Positions 18,375-27,153 of a stretch of 64,000 bases of DNA are shown piece after piece. The stretch's first letter is position 1. Each line of letters opens with the position of its first letter. The position numbers and the translations under genes are program-made. Origin of the DNA: CALFMR01 sp035550595 (GTDB taxonomy: Bacteria; Acidobacteriota; Vicinamibacteria; Vicinamibacterales; SCN-69-37); NCBI GenBank assembly GCA_035550595.1, contig DASZOV010000115.1, positions 3,420 through 67,419 of the forward strand, read 5' to 3'. Under the pieces are notes generated by a model, which searched no databases, was not told the DNA's origin, and worked only from the letters and a program-made list of their open reading frames with translations.

Positions 18375-20297
18375 ATGTGCGGCGTTGCCGGATTCGTGCA
18401 GTGGGATGGCCGGTCGATGGCGGCCGACGACGCGCGGAGTGTCGTCGAACGCGTGACGACGGCCCTCGCGCATCGGGGGCCCGATGGGGCCGGTGTCGTC
18501 CAGGCTGCGTCAGTGGCGGGCGGCCCGCTGGCCGTGCTCGGCCACCGGCGTCTCGCCATCATCGACTTGTCCAAGCGTGGCGCCCAGCCGATGGTGAGTC
18601 CGCGCCGCCGCGTGACGTTGAGTTACAACGGCGAGATCTACAACTATCGCGTACTCCGACAGGAGCTCGAAGGCGACGGCCGTACGTTCGCGTCGGACTC
18701 GGATACCGAGGTGCTCCTGCAAGGCTATGAAGCCTGGGGACCAGCGGTCGTCGAGCGGCTCCGCGGCATGTTCGCGTTCGCGATTTGGGATGGCGACGAC
18801 GAGCAGTTGTTCGTTGCCCGCGATCGTTTCGGGATCAAGCCTTTGTACGTATGTGAGCGGCCGGAACACATCCTGGTCGCGTCAGAAGTGCGCGCGCTTC
18901 TCGCGTCTGGCCTGGTGCCGCGACGTCTCGACACGTCGACCCTGGATGCGTTTCTCGAATATCAAACCGTCCCCTCGCCGCGAACGCTCGTCGCCGGTGT
19001 CCGCATGCTGCCGGCCGGTCACGTCGGCCTTGCGAAGCACGGCCGACCGCTCGAGACGCGTCGTTACTGGGACCTGGTCGCGAACCGCGAAACGTCCGCC
19101 GCCTCGTTGCCTCCCGACGAAGCCCGAGCCGAGCTCGGCCGTCGGCTGCGCGAGAGCGTGGCTCTGCATCTCACGAGTGATGTCCCGGTCGGCGCTTTTC
19201 TGTCGAGCGGCATCGACTCGAGCGCCATCGTGGCGCTCGTGCGTGAAGCCGGCGTCGTGCCAAGGACGTTCACGGTCAGTTTTCCCGCCACGTCGTTCGA
19301 CGAGGGGCCGAATGCCCGGGCGGTCGCTCACGCGCTCGGCGCCGAGCACACGGAGATTCCGATCGCGCTCGCGCGAGTGCCAGAGCAAATCGCGGCAGCC
19401 GTGGCGGCACTGGATCATCCCAGCGGCGACGCGGTGAACTCGTTTCTCGTCTCGCATGCGGTTCGCGCGGCCGGCCTCACGGTAGCGTTGTCGGGTGTCG
19501 GCGGCGACGAGCTCTTCGGCGGCTATCCATACTTTCGACATCTGGCGCGTCTCGCGCGCGCCGCGGGAACCTGGGGCCGGTCGCCGCGTGCCGTGAAGCG
19601 ACTCGTCGGACGTACGGTCGCTCTCGCGGGCCGCGGCTCGCCGACCGCGCGCAAGGCTGCCGCGCTGCTCGAGACCGACGGATCGGTCGTCGATGGCGCT
19701 CGTATCCTTCGGCAGATGTTCTCGCCAGCCGAGCGTCGAGACCTCCTTGGCGACACCGCCGTGTCGTTCAACGCAGACGACGATTTCGATCGCCTCCGTG
19801 AGGCCGAGCACGTTGACGGGCTAGACCTGATGTCGCTCGTCTCGTACATCGACGCAACGACGTACATGCACGACGTGCTGCTGCGCGACACGGATCAGAT
19901 GAGCATGCACACGGCGCTCGAAGTCCGCGTGCCGCTGCTCGATCACGTCGTCGCCGAGTTCGTCATGGGGCTGTCCGACGCGCAAAAGGGCGACGGCGAC
20001 GTGCCGAAGCGGGCGCTCGTCGAGAGCGTCCCGCCGCTGCCGCCGGTCGTGCTCGGCCGCAAGCGCGGGTTCGTGCTGCCATTTGCGGACTGGATGCGCG
20101 GCGAACTCCGCGACTTCTGCGAAGCGCATCTCGGCGACCACGGCTTGGCCGGCCGCGGAATCCTGCGCGCACCGGCGATCGCGCGGCTGTGGGCGGATTT
20201 TCTCGCGGGCGATCCCCGCACGACCTGGTCACGGCCGTGGACGCTCGTCGCTCTCGATGCGTGGATGGCCGACAACGCCATCGAGGTCCGCACGTGA
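18375..20297 (+). CDS. Asparagine synthase-like amidotransferase (class II glutaminase retained)
   Basis: A 640-residue AsnB-family protein. The N-terminal nucleophile is intact (MCGVAGF, Cys2), so the glutaminase half can produce ammonia. The synthetase half has the PP-loop SSGIDSS (277-283) and GVGGDELFGGYPYFR. Length and order match the amidotransferases found in exopolysaccharide loci, including those linked to XrtA, although no exosortase is seen here. Likely role: amidation of a sugar carboxylate or an aminated precursor rather than asparagine supply. It is 5 nt after a transferase and overlaps the next one by 4 nt. Confidence 0.83.
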   Translation: MCGVAGFVQWDGRSMAADDARSVVERVTTALAHRGPDGAGVVQAASVAGGPLAVLGHRRLAIIDLSKRGAQPMVSPRRRVTLSYNGEIYNYRVLRQELEGDGRTFASDSDTEVLLQGYEAWGPAVVERLRGMFAFAIWDGDDEQLFVARDRFGIKPLYVCERPEHILVASEVRALLASGLVPRRLDTSTLDAFLEYQTVPSPRTLVAGVRMLPAGHVGLAKHGRPLETRRYWDLVANRETSAASLPPDEARAELGRRLRESVALHLTSDVPVGAFLSSGIDSSAIVALVREAGVVPRTFTVSFPATSFDEGPNARAVAHALGAEHTEIPIALARVPEQIAAAVAALDHPSGDAVNSFLVSHAVRAAGLTVALSGVGGDELFGGYPYFRHLARLARAAGTWGRSPRAVKRLVGRTVALAGRGSPTARKAAALLETDGSVVDGARILRQMFSPAERRDLLGDTAVSFNADDDFDRLREAEHVDGLDLMSLVSYIDATTYMHDVLLRDTDQMSMHTALEVRVPLLDHVVAEFVMGLSDAQKGDGDVPKRALVESVPPLPPVVLGRKRGFVLPFADWMRGELRDFCEAHLGDHGLAGRGILRAPAIARLWADFLAGDPRTTWSRPWTLVALDAWMADNAIEVRT

Positions 20298-21127
20298 GCG
20301 TCGAGGCCGTGTCGGTCGTCGTGCTGACGTTCAACGAGGCGGAGAATATCGCGGCGTGTCTCGACAGCGTCCGTGCATGGGCCGCGCAGATCTTCGTCGT
20401 CGATTCCGGGAGCACTGATGACACCGTCGCACTGGCCGAAGCCCGCGGCGCGGTCGTCGTCACGCATCCGTTCGAGTCGCATGCCGCGCAGTGGCGATGG
20501 GCGCTGTCCGCGTTGACCCTCGAAACGCCCTGGGTGCTTGCGCTCGACGCGGATCAACGCGTGACACCGGAACTCGCCGACAGTCTCGCCCGAGCACTCG
20601 CAGAGCCGGGCAATCGCGTGGGGTTCTTCCTGAACCGGCGGCAGATCTTTCGCGGCCGCTGGATCCGGCACGGCGGCTATTATCCGAAATACCTGTTGAA
20701 GCTGTTTCGCCGCGATGCGGTCACGGTGGATCCAGCCGATCGCGTCGATCATCATTTCCGCGTCACGGGCCCGACGGCCCAGCTTGCCGGCGACCTCATC
20801 GAGGACAACCGGAACGAGGCACGCATCAGCGAGTGGATCGCGAAGCACAATCGGTACGCGCGGCTGCAGGCTCTCGAGGAGATCGAACGTGCCGGCGAGA
20901 CGACCACAGGACGATGGTCAGGCAATCCGGACGAACGGACCGCGCGGCTCAAGGGCGTCTGGCGTCGCATGCCGCCGTATCTGCGGCCGGCGGCGTACTT
21001 TTTCTACCGCTACGTCCTGCGCCTCGGCTTCCTCGACGGCAAGGAGGGCTTCGTCTTCCACTTCCTGCAGGCGTGGTGGTACCGGCTGCTCGTCGACATC
21101 AATCTGGACGAATTGAAGCGCCGCTGA
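20294..21127 (+). CDS. Glycosyltransferase family 2, WaaE/KdtX-like
   Basis: A 277-residue GT-A transferase. The N terminus is VSVVVLTFNEAENIAACLDSV with FVVDSGSTDDT, and the metal site is in ALDADQRVT. The 'HGGYYPKYLLKLFRRDAV' and 'FFYRYVLRLGFLDGKEGFVFHFLQAWWYRLLVD' segments are signatures of the WaaE-like group, which acts on lipid-linked or core sugars. It starts at a GTG overlapping the AsnB stop. The C-terminal hydrophobic helix suggests membrane contact. Confidence 0.84.
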   Translation: MSVEAVSVVVLTFNEAENIAACLDSVRAWAAQIFVVDSGSTDDTVALAEARGAVVVTHPFESHAAQWRWALSALTLETPWVLALDADQRVTPELADSLARALAEPGNRVGFFLNRRQIFRGRWIRHGGYYPKYLLKLFRRDAVTVDPADRVDHHFRVTGPTAQLAGDLIEDNRNEARISEWIAKHNRYARLQALEEIERAGETTTGRWSGNPDERTARLKGVWRRMPPYLRPAAYFFYRYVLRLGFLDGKEGFVFHFLQAWWYRLLVDINLDELKRR

Positions 21128-21149
21128 TGCACTCGATTCCTGCGACGTC

Positions 21150-22895
21150 ATGAACATTCTCGGGATCAACGCGTACCATGCGGACGTCTCGGCCGTCCTC
21201 GTTCGCGACGGCGAGCTCGTCGCGGCGGTCGAAGAAGAACGCTTCCGGCGGATCAAGCACGTCGCGGGATTCCCGACCGAGGCGATCCGTGCCGTCCTCG
21301 AGATGGGCGGCATCGGCGCAAGCGACCTCGACCATGTCGCGGTGTCGCGCCGGCCGGGCGCGCACTTCTGGCGCAAGGCGTGGTATGCGATCAGGCATCG
21401 ACCCGCGGCCCGGCTCGTCCGCGATCGTGCGGCCAACCATCAACGCGTCCGCGACGTGCCGCAGACGCTCGCCGCGGCCCTCGGTCTCTCGCCGGGTCAA
21501 CTGCCGACGATGCACTGGGTCGAGCATCACCCGGCGCATCTCGCGAGCACCTATTTCGTCTCGCCCTTCGACGAAGCGGCCGTATGCGCGATCGACGGAT
21601 TCGGCGATTTCGTCAGCACGTCGTGGGCGACGGGCCTGGGGCCGCGGCTCGACGTCAGCCCACGTGTCTTTTTTCCGCACTCGCTCGGGCTGTTGTATCT
21701 CGCGATCACGCAATATCTCGGCTTTCCGCATTTCGGTGACGAGTTCAAAGTCATGGGACTCGCGCCGTACGGGCAGCCGGATTTCGTCCGTGAGATTGCA
21801 CAGCTCATCCGGCTTCGTCCTGGCGGCGGTTTCGATCTCGACCTGTCGTACTTCGTGCATTGGTCGGGTGGCGCGTCGATGACCTGGGAAGCCGACGTGC
21901 CCGTCCTCGGCCGCGTCTTCAGTCCGCGTCTCGAGACGCTGCTCGGTCCGGCACGCGATCCGGGCGAGTCGCTCACGAGCCGTCACGAGGCGATTGCGGC
22001 ATCGCTGCAAGTCGTCTTCGAGGACGCCGCCGTTCACGTGCTCAACGCCCTTCACGCGCGCACGAAGCTCACGCGGCTGTGCCTGGCCGGCGGTTGCGCC
22101 ATGAACAGCGTGGCCAACGGCAAGATCCGCGAGCGCACACCGTTCACCGACGTCTACATCCAGCCTGCGTCGGCCGACAACGGCACGGCGCTCGGCGCGG
22201 CCTACTGGGTGTGGAACCAGGTGCTCGGCCAGCCACGGCGTTTCGCCATGGATCATGGCTACTGGGGCCCGGCCTTCGACGAGGAGAGCATTCGCGCCGC
22301 GTTGGCGGCGCGCGCGGCCGACGTCGGCAAAGCCGGCTGCACTGCCCAGGCTTTCGACCGCCGCGAGGCGCTCTGCGTCTTCGTTGCCGATCGCATCGCG
22401 GCTGGCGACGTCGTCGGCTGGTTCCAGGGACGGATGGAGTGGGGGGCGCGCGCGCTTGGTAACCGCAGCATCCTCGCCGATCCGCGGCGCGCCGACATGC
22501 GCGAGATCATCAACACCAAGATCAAGTTCCGCGAGAAGTTCCGTCCGTTCGCGCCGTCGGTCCTCGAGGAAGCGCACGCCGAGTACTTCGTCGGATCGGT
22601 GCCGGATCGCTTCATGATGCAGGTCTACCCGGTGCGTCCGGAGAAGCGTGACGTCATTCCCGCCGTGACGCACGTCGACGGTTCGGGCCGCCTGCAGACG
22701 GTCAGCCGCGATACGAATCCGTTGTATTGGGAGTTGATTCACACGTTCGGCGAGCGGACCGGTGTGCCGATGGTGCTCAATACGTCGTTCAACGAGAACG
22801 AACCCATCGTGCTCGGCCCCGATCAAGCGCTCGACTGTTTTCTGCGCACACACATGGACGTGCTCGTCATGGGCCGGCACGTCCTCGTCAAGTAG
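21150..22895 (+). CDS. Carbamoyltransferase, NodU/CmcH family
   Basis: A 581-residue protein with the two-domain NodU layout. The N-terminal Kae1-like ATPase/carbamoyl-adenylate domain is MNILGINAYHADVSAVLVRDG...EEERFRRIKH, with HHPAHLAS and IDGFGD metal and ATP motifs and LAGGCAMNSVANGK. The C-terminal carbamoyl transfer domain has MEWGARALGNRSILADPR and FNENEPIV. The family uses carbamoyl phosphate and ATP to carbamoylate a hydroxyl. In this context the target is probably a sugar of the exported glycan. A gap of 22 nt separates it from the previous gene. Confidence 0.9.
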   Translation: MNILGINAYHADVSAVLVRDGELVAAVEEERFRRIKHVAGFPTEAIRAVLEMGGIGASDLDHVAVSRRPGAHFWRKAWYAIRHRPAARLVRDRAANHQRVRDVPQTLAAALGLSPGQLPTMHWVEHHPAHLASTYFVSPFDEAAVCAIDGFGDFVSTSWATGLGPRLDVSPRVFFPHSLGLLYLAITQYLGFPHFGDEFKVMGLAPYGQPDFVREIAQLIRLRPGGGFDLDLSYFVHWSGGASMTWEADVPVLGRVFSPRLETLLGPARDPGESLTSRHEAIAASLQVVFEDAAVHVLNALHARTKLTRLCLAGGCAMNSVANGKIRERTPFTDVYIQPASADNGTALGAAYWVWNQVLGQPRRFAMDHGYWGPAFDEESIRAALAARAADVGKAGCTAQAFDRREALCVFVADRIAAGDVVGWFQGRMEWGARALGNRSILADPRRADMREIINTKIKFREKFRPFAPSVLEEAHAEYFVGSVPDRFMMQVYPVRPEKRDVIPAVTHVDGSGRLQTVSRDTNPLYWELIHTFGERTGVPMVLNTSFNENEPIVLGPDQALDCFLRTHMDVLVMGRHVLVK

Positions 22896-22901
22896 CGGAC
22901 C

Positions 22902-24167
22902 GTGCACATCGCGTTCTTCAACCGTTCGTACGCGCCCGACGAGACCGCGACCGCGCAACTGCTCGCCGACCTCGCGGAGGGACTCGTCCGCGACCACGGC
23001 TGTCGCGTGTCGGTCGTGGCCGGACTACCAGCCGCTGCGGAAGCACGCGGACAGCGGACGACCGTCCGCGAGGAGCGCAACGGCGTCTCGGTGATTCGCG
23101 TGCGCGGCACGCAGTTCGCCAAGCGGCGTTTCGTGGGCCGCGCCATGAATTACCTCACGTATTTCCTCTCGGCATGCCGTGCCGGCCTCACGCTCGATCG
23201 TCCGGACGTGGTCGTCGCGCTGACCGATCCTCCGATCATCGGCCTGGCTGCCCGACTGGCGGGACTGCGCGCCGGCGCGCCGCTCGTCATGATCTTCAAC
23301 GACCTCTTTCCTGAAGTCGCCGTCCTGCTCGAGGGCTTTCGCAGTCCGGCGATCAACGCCGCGTTGCAGCGCGTGAATCGCTATCTCGTCCGACACGCCG
23401 CGCTGTCGGTCGCGCTGGGCGAGACGATGAGGCGGAGGCTGGTCGAGACCAAAGGGGCGCCGGCCGACCGGACCATCGTCATCGCGAACTGGGCGGACAC
23501 GCGAGCCATCGTGCCCGAGCCGAAGCCGAACGCGTTCACCGCCGCGCACAATCTCGACGGCACGTTCGTCGTCATGCACTCCGGCAACCTCGGACTTTCG
23601 CAGAATCTCGACACGCTCATCGATGCCGCGGCGCTCCTGGCCGACAGTCCGGACATCCACGTCGTGCTTCAGGGCGACGGCGTGAAGAAGGCGGACCTGC
23701 AGCGGCGCGTGAAGGAAGCCGGGCTGGCCAACGTGTCGTTTCTGCCGTTTCAGCCGCGCGAGCGTTTGTCCGCGTCGTTCGCGGCCGCCGACGTCTTCGT
23801 CGTCTCGCTGCAGCGCGGCATGGCCGGCTGCATCGTGCCGAGCAAGCTCTACGGCATCCTCGCGGCGGGACGCCCCTACGTCGCGGCCGTCGAAGACGAC
23901 TGCGAGGTCGCGGCGCTCACGATCGAGCACGACTGCGGCGTGGTGATTCCGCCGGGCGATGCGCCCGCCCTCGCGGCGGCGATCCGCCGTCTGCGCGCGG
24001 ATCCGGATGGCCTCGCGCGGCAAGGCGCCAACGCACGGCAGGCGTCGTACGCTTTCGACCGCCGCGTACAGATAGGGAAGTATGCCGAGGCGTTCGGCCG
24101 CGTATACGCGTCGCGGTCCCATGGCCGGGCACGAGCGTCTGAGGAAACGGCTGATGTCCACCGCTGA
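22902..24167 (+). CDS. Glycosyltransferase family 4, WbuB/WcaI-like
   Basis: A 421-residue GT-B transferase. The N terminus HIAFFNRSYAPDETATAQLLADLAEGL and 'LTDPPIIGLAARLAGLRAGAPLVMIFNDLFPE' are typical of the WbuB/WcaI group (fucosamine or fucose transfer in E. coli). The C-terminal half has VVMHSGNLGLSQNLDTLIDAA and VPSKLYGILAAGRPYVA. It starts with GTG 6 nt after the carbamoyltransferase. The exact donor is not assignable. Confidence 0.84.
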   Translation: MHIAFFNRSYAPDETATAQLLADLAEGLVRDHGCRVSVVAGLPAAAEARGQRTTVREERNGVSVIRVRGTQFAKRRFVGRAMNYLTYFLSACRAGLTLDRPDVVVALTDPPIIGLAARLAGLRAGAPLVMIFNDLFPEVAVLLEGFRSPAINAALQRVNRYLVRHAALSVALGETMRRRLVETKGAPADRTIVIANWADTRAIVPEPKPNAFTAAHNLDGTFVVMHSGNLGLSQNLDTLIDAAALLADSPDIHVVLQGDGVKKADLQRRVKEAGLANVSFLPFQPRERLSASFAAADVFVVSLQRGMAGCIVPSKLYGILAAGRPYVAAVEDDCEVAALTIEHDCGVVIPPGDAPALAAAIRRLRADPDGLARQGANARQASYAFDRRVQIGKYAEAFGRVYASRSHGRARASEETADVHR

Positions 24168-24843
24168 TTCGCGCGTGGCGCCGGTGGTCGTGGACGCCAC
24201 CCGTGCGCGTGGCGGCGCGAGATCGCGCCTGTCGCTCGGATTGAAACGCGCGATGGACGTGACGCTCTCCGGCGCCGGCCTCCTCGCGTCGTCTCCGCTC
24301 TGGCTCGTCATCGCGATCGCCGTCAAGGCCGAGGACGGCGGCCCGGTGTTCTACGGGCAGGATCGCGTCGGGCAGGGTGGCCGAATCTTTCAAGTCGTCA
24401 AGTTCCGGTCCATGATCCCGAATGCCGAGTCCGGCGTCGGCGCGCTGCAGTCGGGCGTGGCCGATCCGCGCGTCACGCGTGTCGGCCGCCTGCTGCGGGC
24501 GACCGCGCTCGACGAGCTGCCGCAACTCTGGAACATCCTGCGCGGCGACATGAGCTTCGTCGGCCCGCGCGCGCTCCGTCCGGGCGAAATCGAAGTCTCG
24601 GGCAACGGCCGAGAAGAGCGACTGGAAGACGTGCCCGGCTTCGACGCGCGCTGCCGCGTCCGTCCGGGGCTCACCGGCGTTGCCCAGATCTTCGCGGCGC
24701 GGGATATTCCCCGTCGGCAGAAGTTCCGTTACGATGCCCTCTACATGCGACGGCAGTCATTCGGGTTGGACGTGCGTCTCGTGTTGCTCTCGTTCTGGAT
24801 CACGATGAAGGGAACATGGGAGGAAAGGGGACGCAAGTTCTGA
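24154..24843 (+). CDS. Initiating polyprenyl-phosphate sugar phosphotransferase (WcaJ/PglC-like)
   Basis: A 229-residue bacterial sugar transferase. It has a single N-terminal re-entrant or membrane helix (LKRAMDVTLSGAGLLASSPLWLVIAIAVKAE) and then the catalytic core. Core motifs are GPVFYGQDRVGQGGR, VVKFRSM, the DE of LDELPQLWNILRGDMSFVGPR and RPGLTGVAQ. This is the small monotopic form (PglC-like) rather than the five-helix WcaJ form. It transfers a sugar-1-phosphate to the lipid carrier and so starts the repeat unit. ATG 24154 is preferred because GAGGA lies 8 nt upstream. It overlaps the previous gene by 14 nt and the next by 28 nt. Confidence 0.87.
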   Translation: MSTADSRVAPVVVDATRARGGARSRLSLGLKRAMDVTLSGAGLLASSPLWLVIAIAVKAEDGGPVFYGQDRVGQGGRIFQVVKFRSMIPNAESGVGALQSGVADPRVTRVGRLLRATALDELPQLWNILRGDMSFVGPRALRPGEIEVSGNGREERLEDVPGFDARCRVRPGLTGVAQIFAARDIPRRQKFRYDALYMRRQSFGLDVRLVLLSFWITMKGTWEERGRKF

Positions 24844-26030
24844 CGGCCGTGCGTGACGTGGTCGTCGTGGGCGCGGGACCGGCGGGATCGGTCACCGCTG
24901 CAGCGCTCGCCGAACGCGGCCACGACGTGCTCGTGCTCGAAGAGCATCCAGTCGTTGGCGAACCCGTGCATTGCACGGGCCTGCTCGGCCTCGACGCCTT
25001 CGACGAATTCGATCTGCCGCGCGACTTGATCCTCGGGCATGCGGCCGGCGCGCGCTTCTGGGGCGCCGCCGGCCAGTCGGTGCCGATCGCGTCGCATCGC
25101 GCACAGGCGACGATCATCGACCGCGCCCGCCTCGATGCCGTGTTGGCGGCTCGCGCGGTTCAACGGGGCGCGGAACTCCGTCTCGATCAGCGCGTCGAGC
25201 GCGTCGCGCCAGACGCCAGCGGCGTCAGCATCACCATCCGCGGGGCCGACGCTCCGATTCGCGCGCGTAGCTGCGTGCTCGCATGCGGCGCGCACTACGG
25301 ACTCCAGCGGAGCCTCGGCATCGCGCCTCCTTCGACGTTCCTTCTGAGCGCGCAGATCGAGACGCCTTTCCCGGCGAGCTCTGAAATCGAAGTCCGCTTC
25401 GGTCGCCAAGTCGCGCCGTCGGGTTTCGCTTGGTTGGTGCCGTTCTTTCGCGACGGCGTCCCGTATGCGCGTGCGGGCCTGATGAGCGACACGCGCAGTG
25501 GCGAGCGGTTCGGCGCCTTCGTCGCCTCGCTCGCCGAACGGGCCGGTACCGACCCGCGCGATCTGCCTCGGCCGCGCCTCAAGATGTTGCCACTTGGCCC
25601 CGTGGCGCGGACCTACTCGGACCGCATCGTGCTCGTCGGCGATGCGGCCGGACTCGTGAAGCCCACGACCGGCGGCGGCATCTATTACGGGCTCTTGAGC
25701 GGCCGCATGGCCGCCGATGTCCTCGACGATGCCCTCGGCCGCGATCGGCTGCGGGCGCGAAACCTCCGTGGATATGAGTCGCAGTGGCGCCGGCGACTGG
25801 GACACGAGATTCGCGTCGCACTCGCGTTCCGTCGTCTCGTCGCGGGATTGAACGACGAGTCGATCGACGCGCTCATCGACCTCGCGCAGGTCAACGGCGT
25901 CGTGCCGCTCCTGCAGGAGACGGCGTCGTTCAACTGGCACCGCAAGGCAGCGGTCGCGCTGCTCGCGCACCCGGCGTTCCGCCGCATCGTGCTCGATTCC
26001 TGGGTGCGCGCCGCCGCTGGTTCTGCGTAG
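24816..26030 (+). CDS. Geranylgeranyl reductase family flavoprotein
   Basis: A 404-residue FAD-dependent oxidoreductase. The dinucleotide-binding motif VVVVGAGPAGSVTAAALAERG comes near the N terminus, then GEPVHCTGLLG with the family Cys. The FAD-contact segment is IVLVGDAAGLVKPTTGGGIYYGLLSG. The last 110 residues are helical, as in geranylgeranyl reductases. The family hydrogenates polyprenyl chains. Beside an initiating sugar transferase it may saturate the lipid carrier or act on a pathway lipid, but this is inference. The start is uncertain: ATG 24816 lies inside the preceding gene, and an in-frame GTG at 24849 also precedes the FAD motif. Confidence 0.78.
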   Translation: MGGKGTQVLTAVRDVVVVGAGPAGSVTAAALAERGHDVLVLEEHPVVGEPVHCTGLLGLDAFDEFDLPRDLILGHAAGARFWGAAGQSVPIASHRAQATIIDRARLDAVLAARAVQRGAELRLDQRVERVAPDASGVSITIRGADAPIRARSCVLACGAHYGLQRSLGIAPPSTFLLSAQIETPFPASSEIEVRFGRQVAPSGFAWLVPFFRDGVPYARAGLMSDTRSGERFGAFVASLAERAGTDPRDLPRPRLKMLPLGPVARTYSDRIVLVGDAAGLVKPTTGGGIYYGLLSGRMAADVLDDALGRDRLRARNLRGYESQWRRRLGHEIRVALAFRRLVAGLNDESIDALIDLAQVNGVVPLLQETASFNWHRKAAVALLAHPAFRRIVLDSWVRAAAGSA

Positions 26031-26040
26031 GAACACGACC

Positions 26041-27153
26041 GTGGATCGCGTGTTGGACCTCCTCTCCACCGTGCTCCGCGGCGACGCTCCGCGCGCGTCG
26101 GCATGGGACGCCGTCGATCGGACCGAGCTCCTGACGATTGCCGACGAGCAAGGCGTCCTTCCACTCGTCGCCGATCGGCTCAGCACCGCGTCATGGACGC
26201 CGCCGGCGTTGCGCGCCGCGCTCACGCCGCGCCTCGCATCGGCCGCGGCGCTCGACGCCGTCCAGGAAGTCGACCTCGCGAGGCTCCTGGGGGCCATGGC
26301 CGCGCAGCACGTCGACGCACTCCTCTTCAAGGGCGCCGCGCTCGCCTACACGCACTATCGCCAGCCACATCTTCGGCCGCGTTTGGACACCGATCTCCTC
26401 GTGCCGCCTGACGGCCGCGAGGCGGCGCGGCGAGTCCTGCACGCGGAGGGCTACCAGCTCGTCGCGCAGGTCGAAGGCGACCTCGTCATGTATCAGGAGA
26501 CGTACGTCCGTCGGCCGTCCGGCCGACCCGCGCACGTCGTCGACCTGCACTGGAGACTGGCGAATCCGCAGCGGTTCGGCCAGGTCTTCACCTACACCGA
26601 CCTCGCACGCCGTGCCGCGCCGATTGCCGCACTCTATCCTGCGGCACGTGCGCCACGCGCCGTCGACGCGTTACTGCTCGCGTGCGTGCACCGCGTGATT
26701 CACCACGCCGCGTCCGAGCGGCTCATCTGGCTGTTCGACATCCACCTCGTGGCGGCGTCGCTTTCGACGGCGGAGTGGCGCGATCTGGAGGCGAGGGCCG
26801 TCGAGCGCGGCATCGCACCGTTCTGTCTCTCCGGCCTGAGACTCGCTGCTGCGCGTTTCAGAACGCGCGTGCCCGAAAGCGTGCTCGGTCGTCTCTCCGC
26901 CGCCGCTCGCGCCAGCGGCCGCGGGGAAGCCGCACGTCTGGTCGGGCCGCCGCGGCGTCACGTCACGCAGGTCGTGGCCGATCTGCGCGCGCTGCCCGGC
27001 TGGTCGGCGCGCTGTCGGCTCATGTCGCAGCATCTCTTTCCGTCCGCGCGCTACATGCGCGGCACTTACGCGCCAGCCAGCCGGCTGCCACTGGCCGTGC
27101 TGTACGTGCGCCGCGCCTGGCACGGCGCACGCCGCTGGCTCGTCCGTCCATGA
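26041..27153 (+). CDS. Nucleotidyltransferase family protein (PF14907-like)
   Basis: A 370-residue protein, GTG start. The key segment DALLFKGAALAYTHYRQPHL followed by RLDTDLLV carries the Asp pair of the nucleotidyltransferase fold, and a conserved VDLHWRL follows. This matches the uncharacterised family PF14907, which is found in polysaccharide loci and in some lasso peptide loci. The middle (HRVIHHAASERLIWLFDIHLV) is the typical helical part. It overlaps the next gene by 4 nt, so it belongs to this operon. Substrate unknown. Confidence 0.72.
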   Translation: MDRVLDLLSTVLRGDAPRASAWDAVDRTELLTIADEQGVLPLVADRLSTASWTPPALRAALTPRLASAAALDAVQEVDLARLLGAMAAQHVDALLFKGAALAYTHYRQPHLRPRLDTDLLVPPDGREAARRVLHAEGYQLVAQVEGDLVMYQETYVRRPSGRPAHVVDLHWRLANPQRFGQVFTYTDLARRAAPIAALYPAARAPRAVDALLLACVHRVIHHAASERLIWLFDIHLVAASLSTAEWRDLEARAVERGIAPFCLSGLRLAAARFRTRVPESVLGRLSAAARASGRGEAARLVGPPRRHVTQVVADLRALPGWSARCRLMSQHLFPSARYMRGTYAPASRLPLAVLYVRRAWHGARRWLVRP

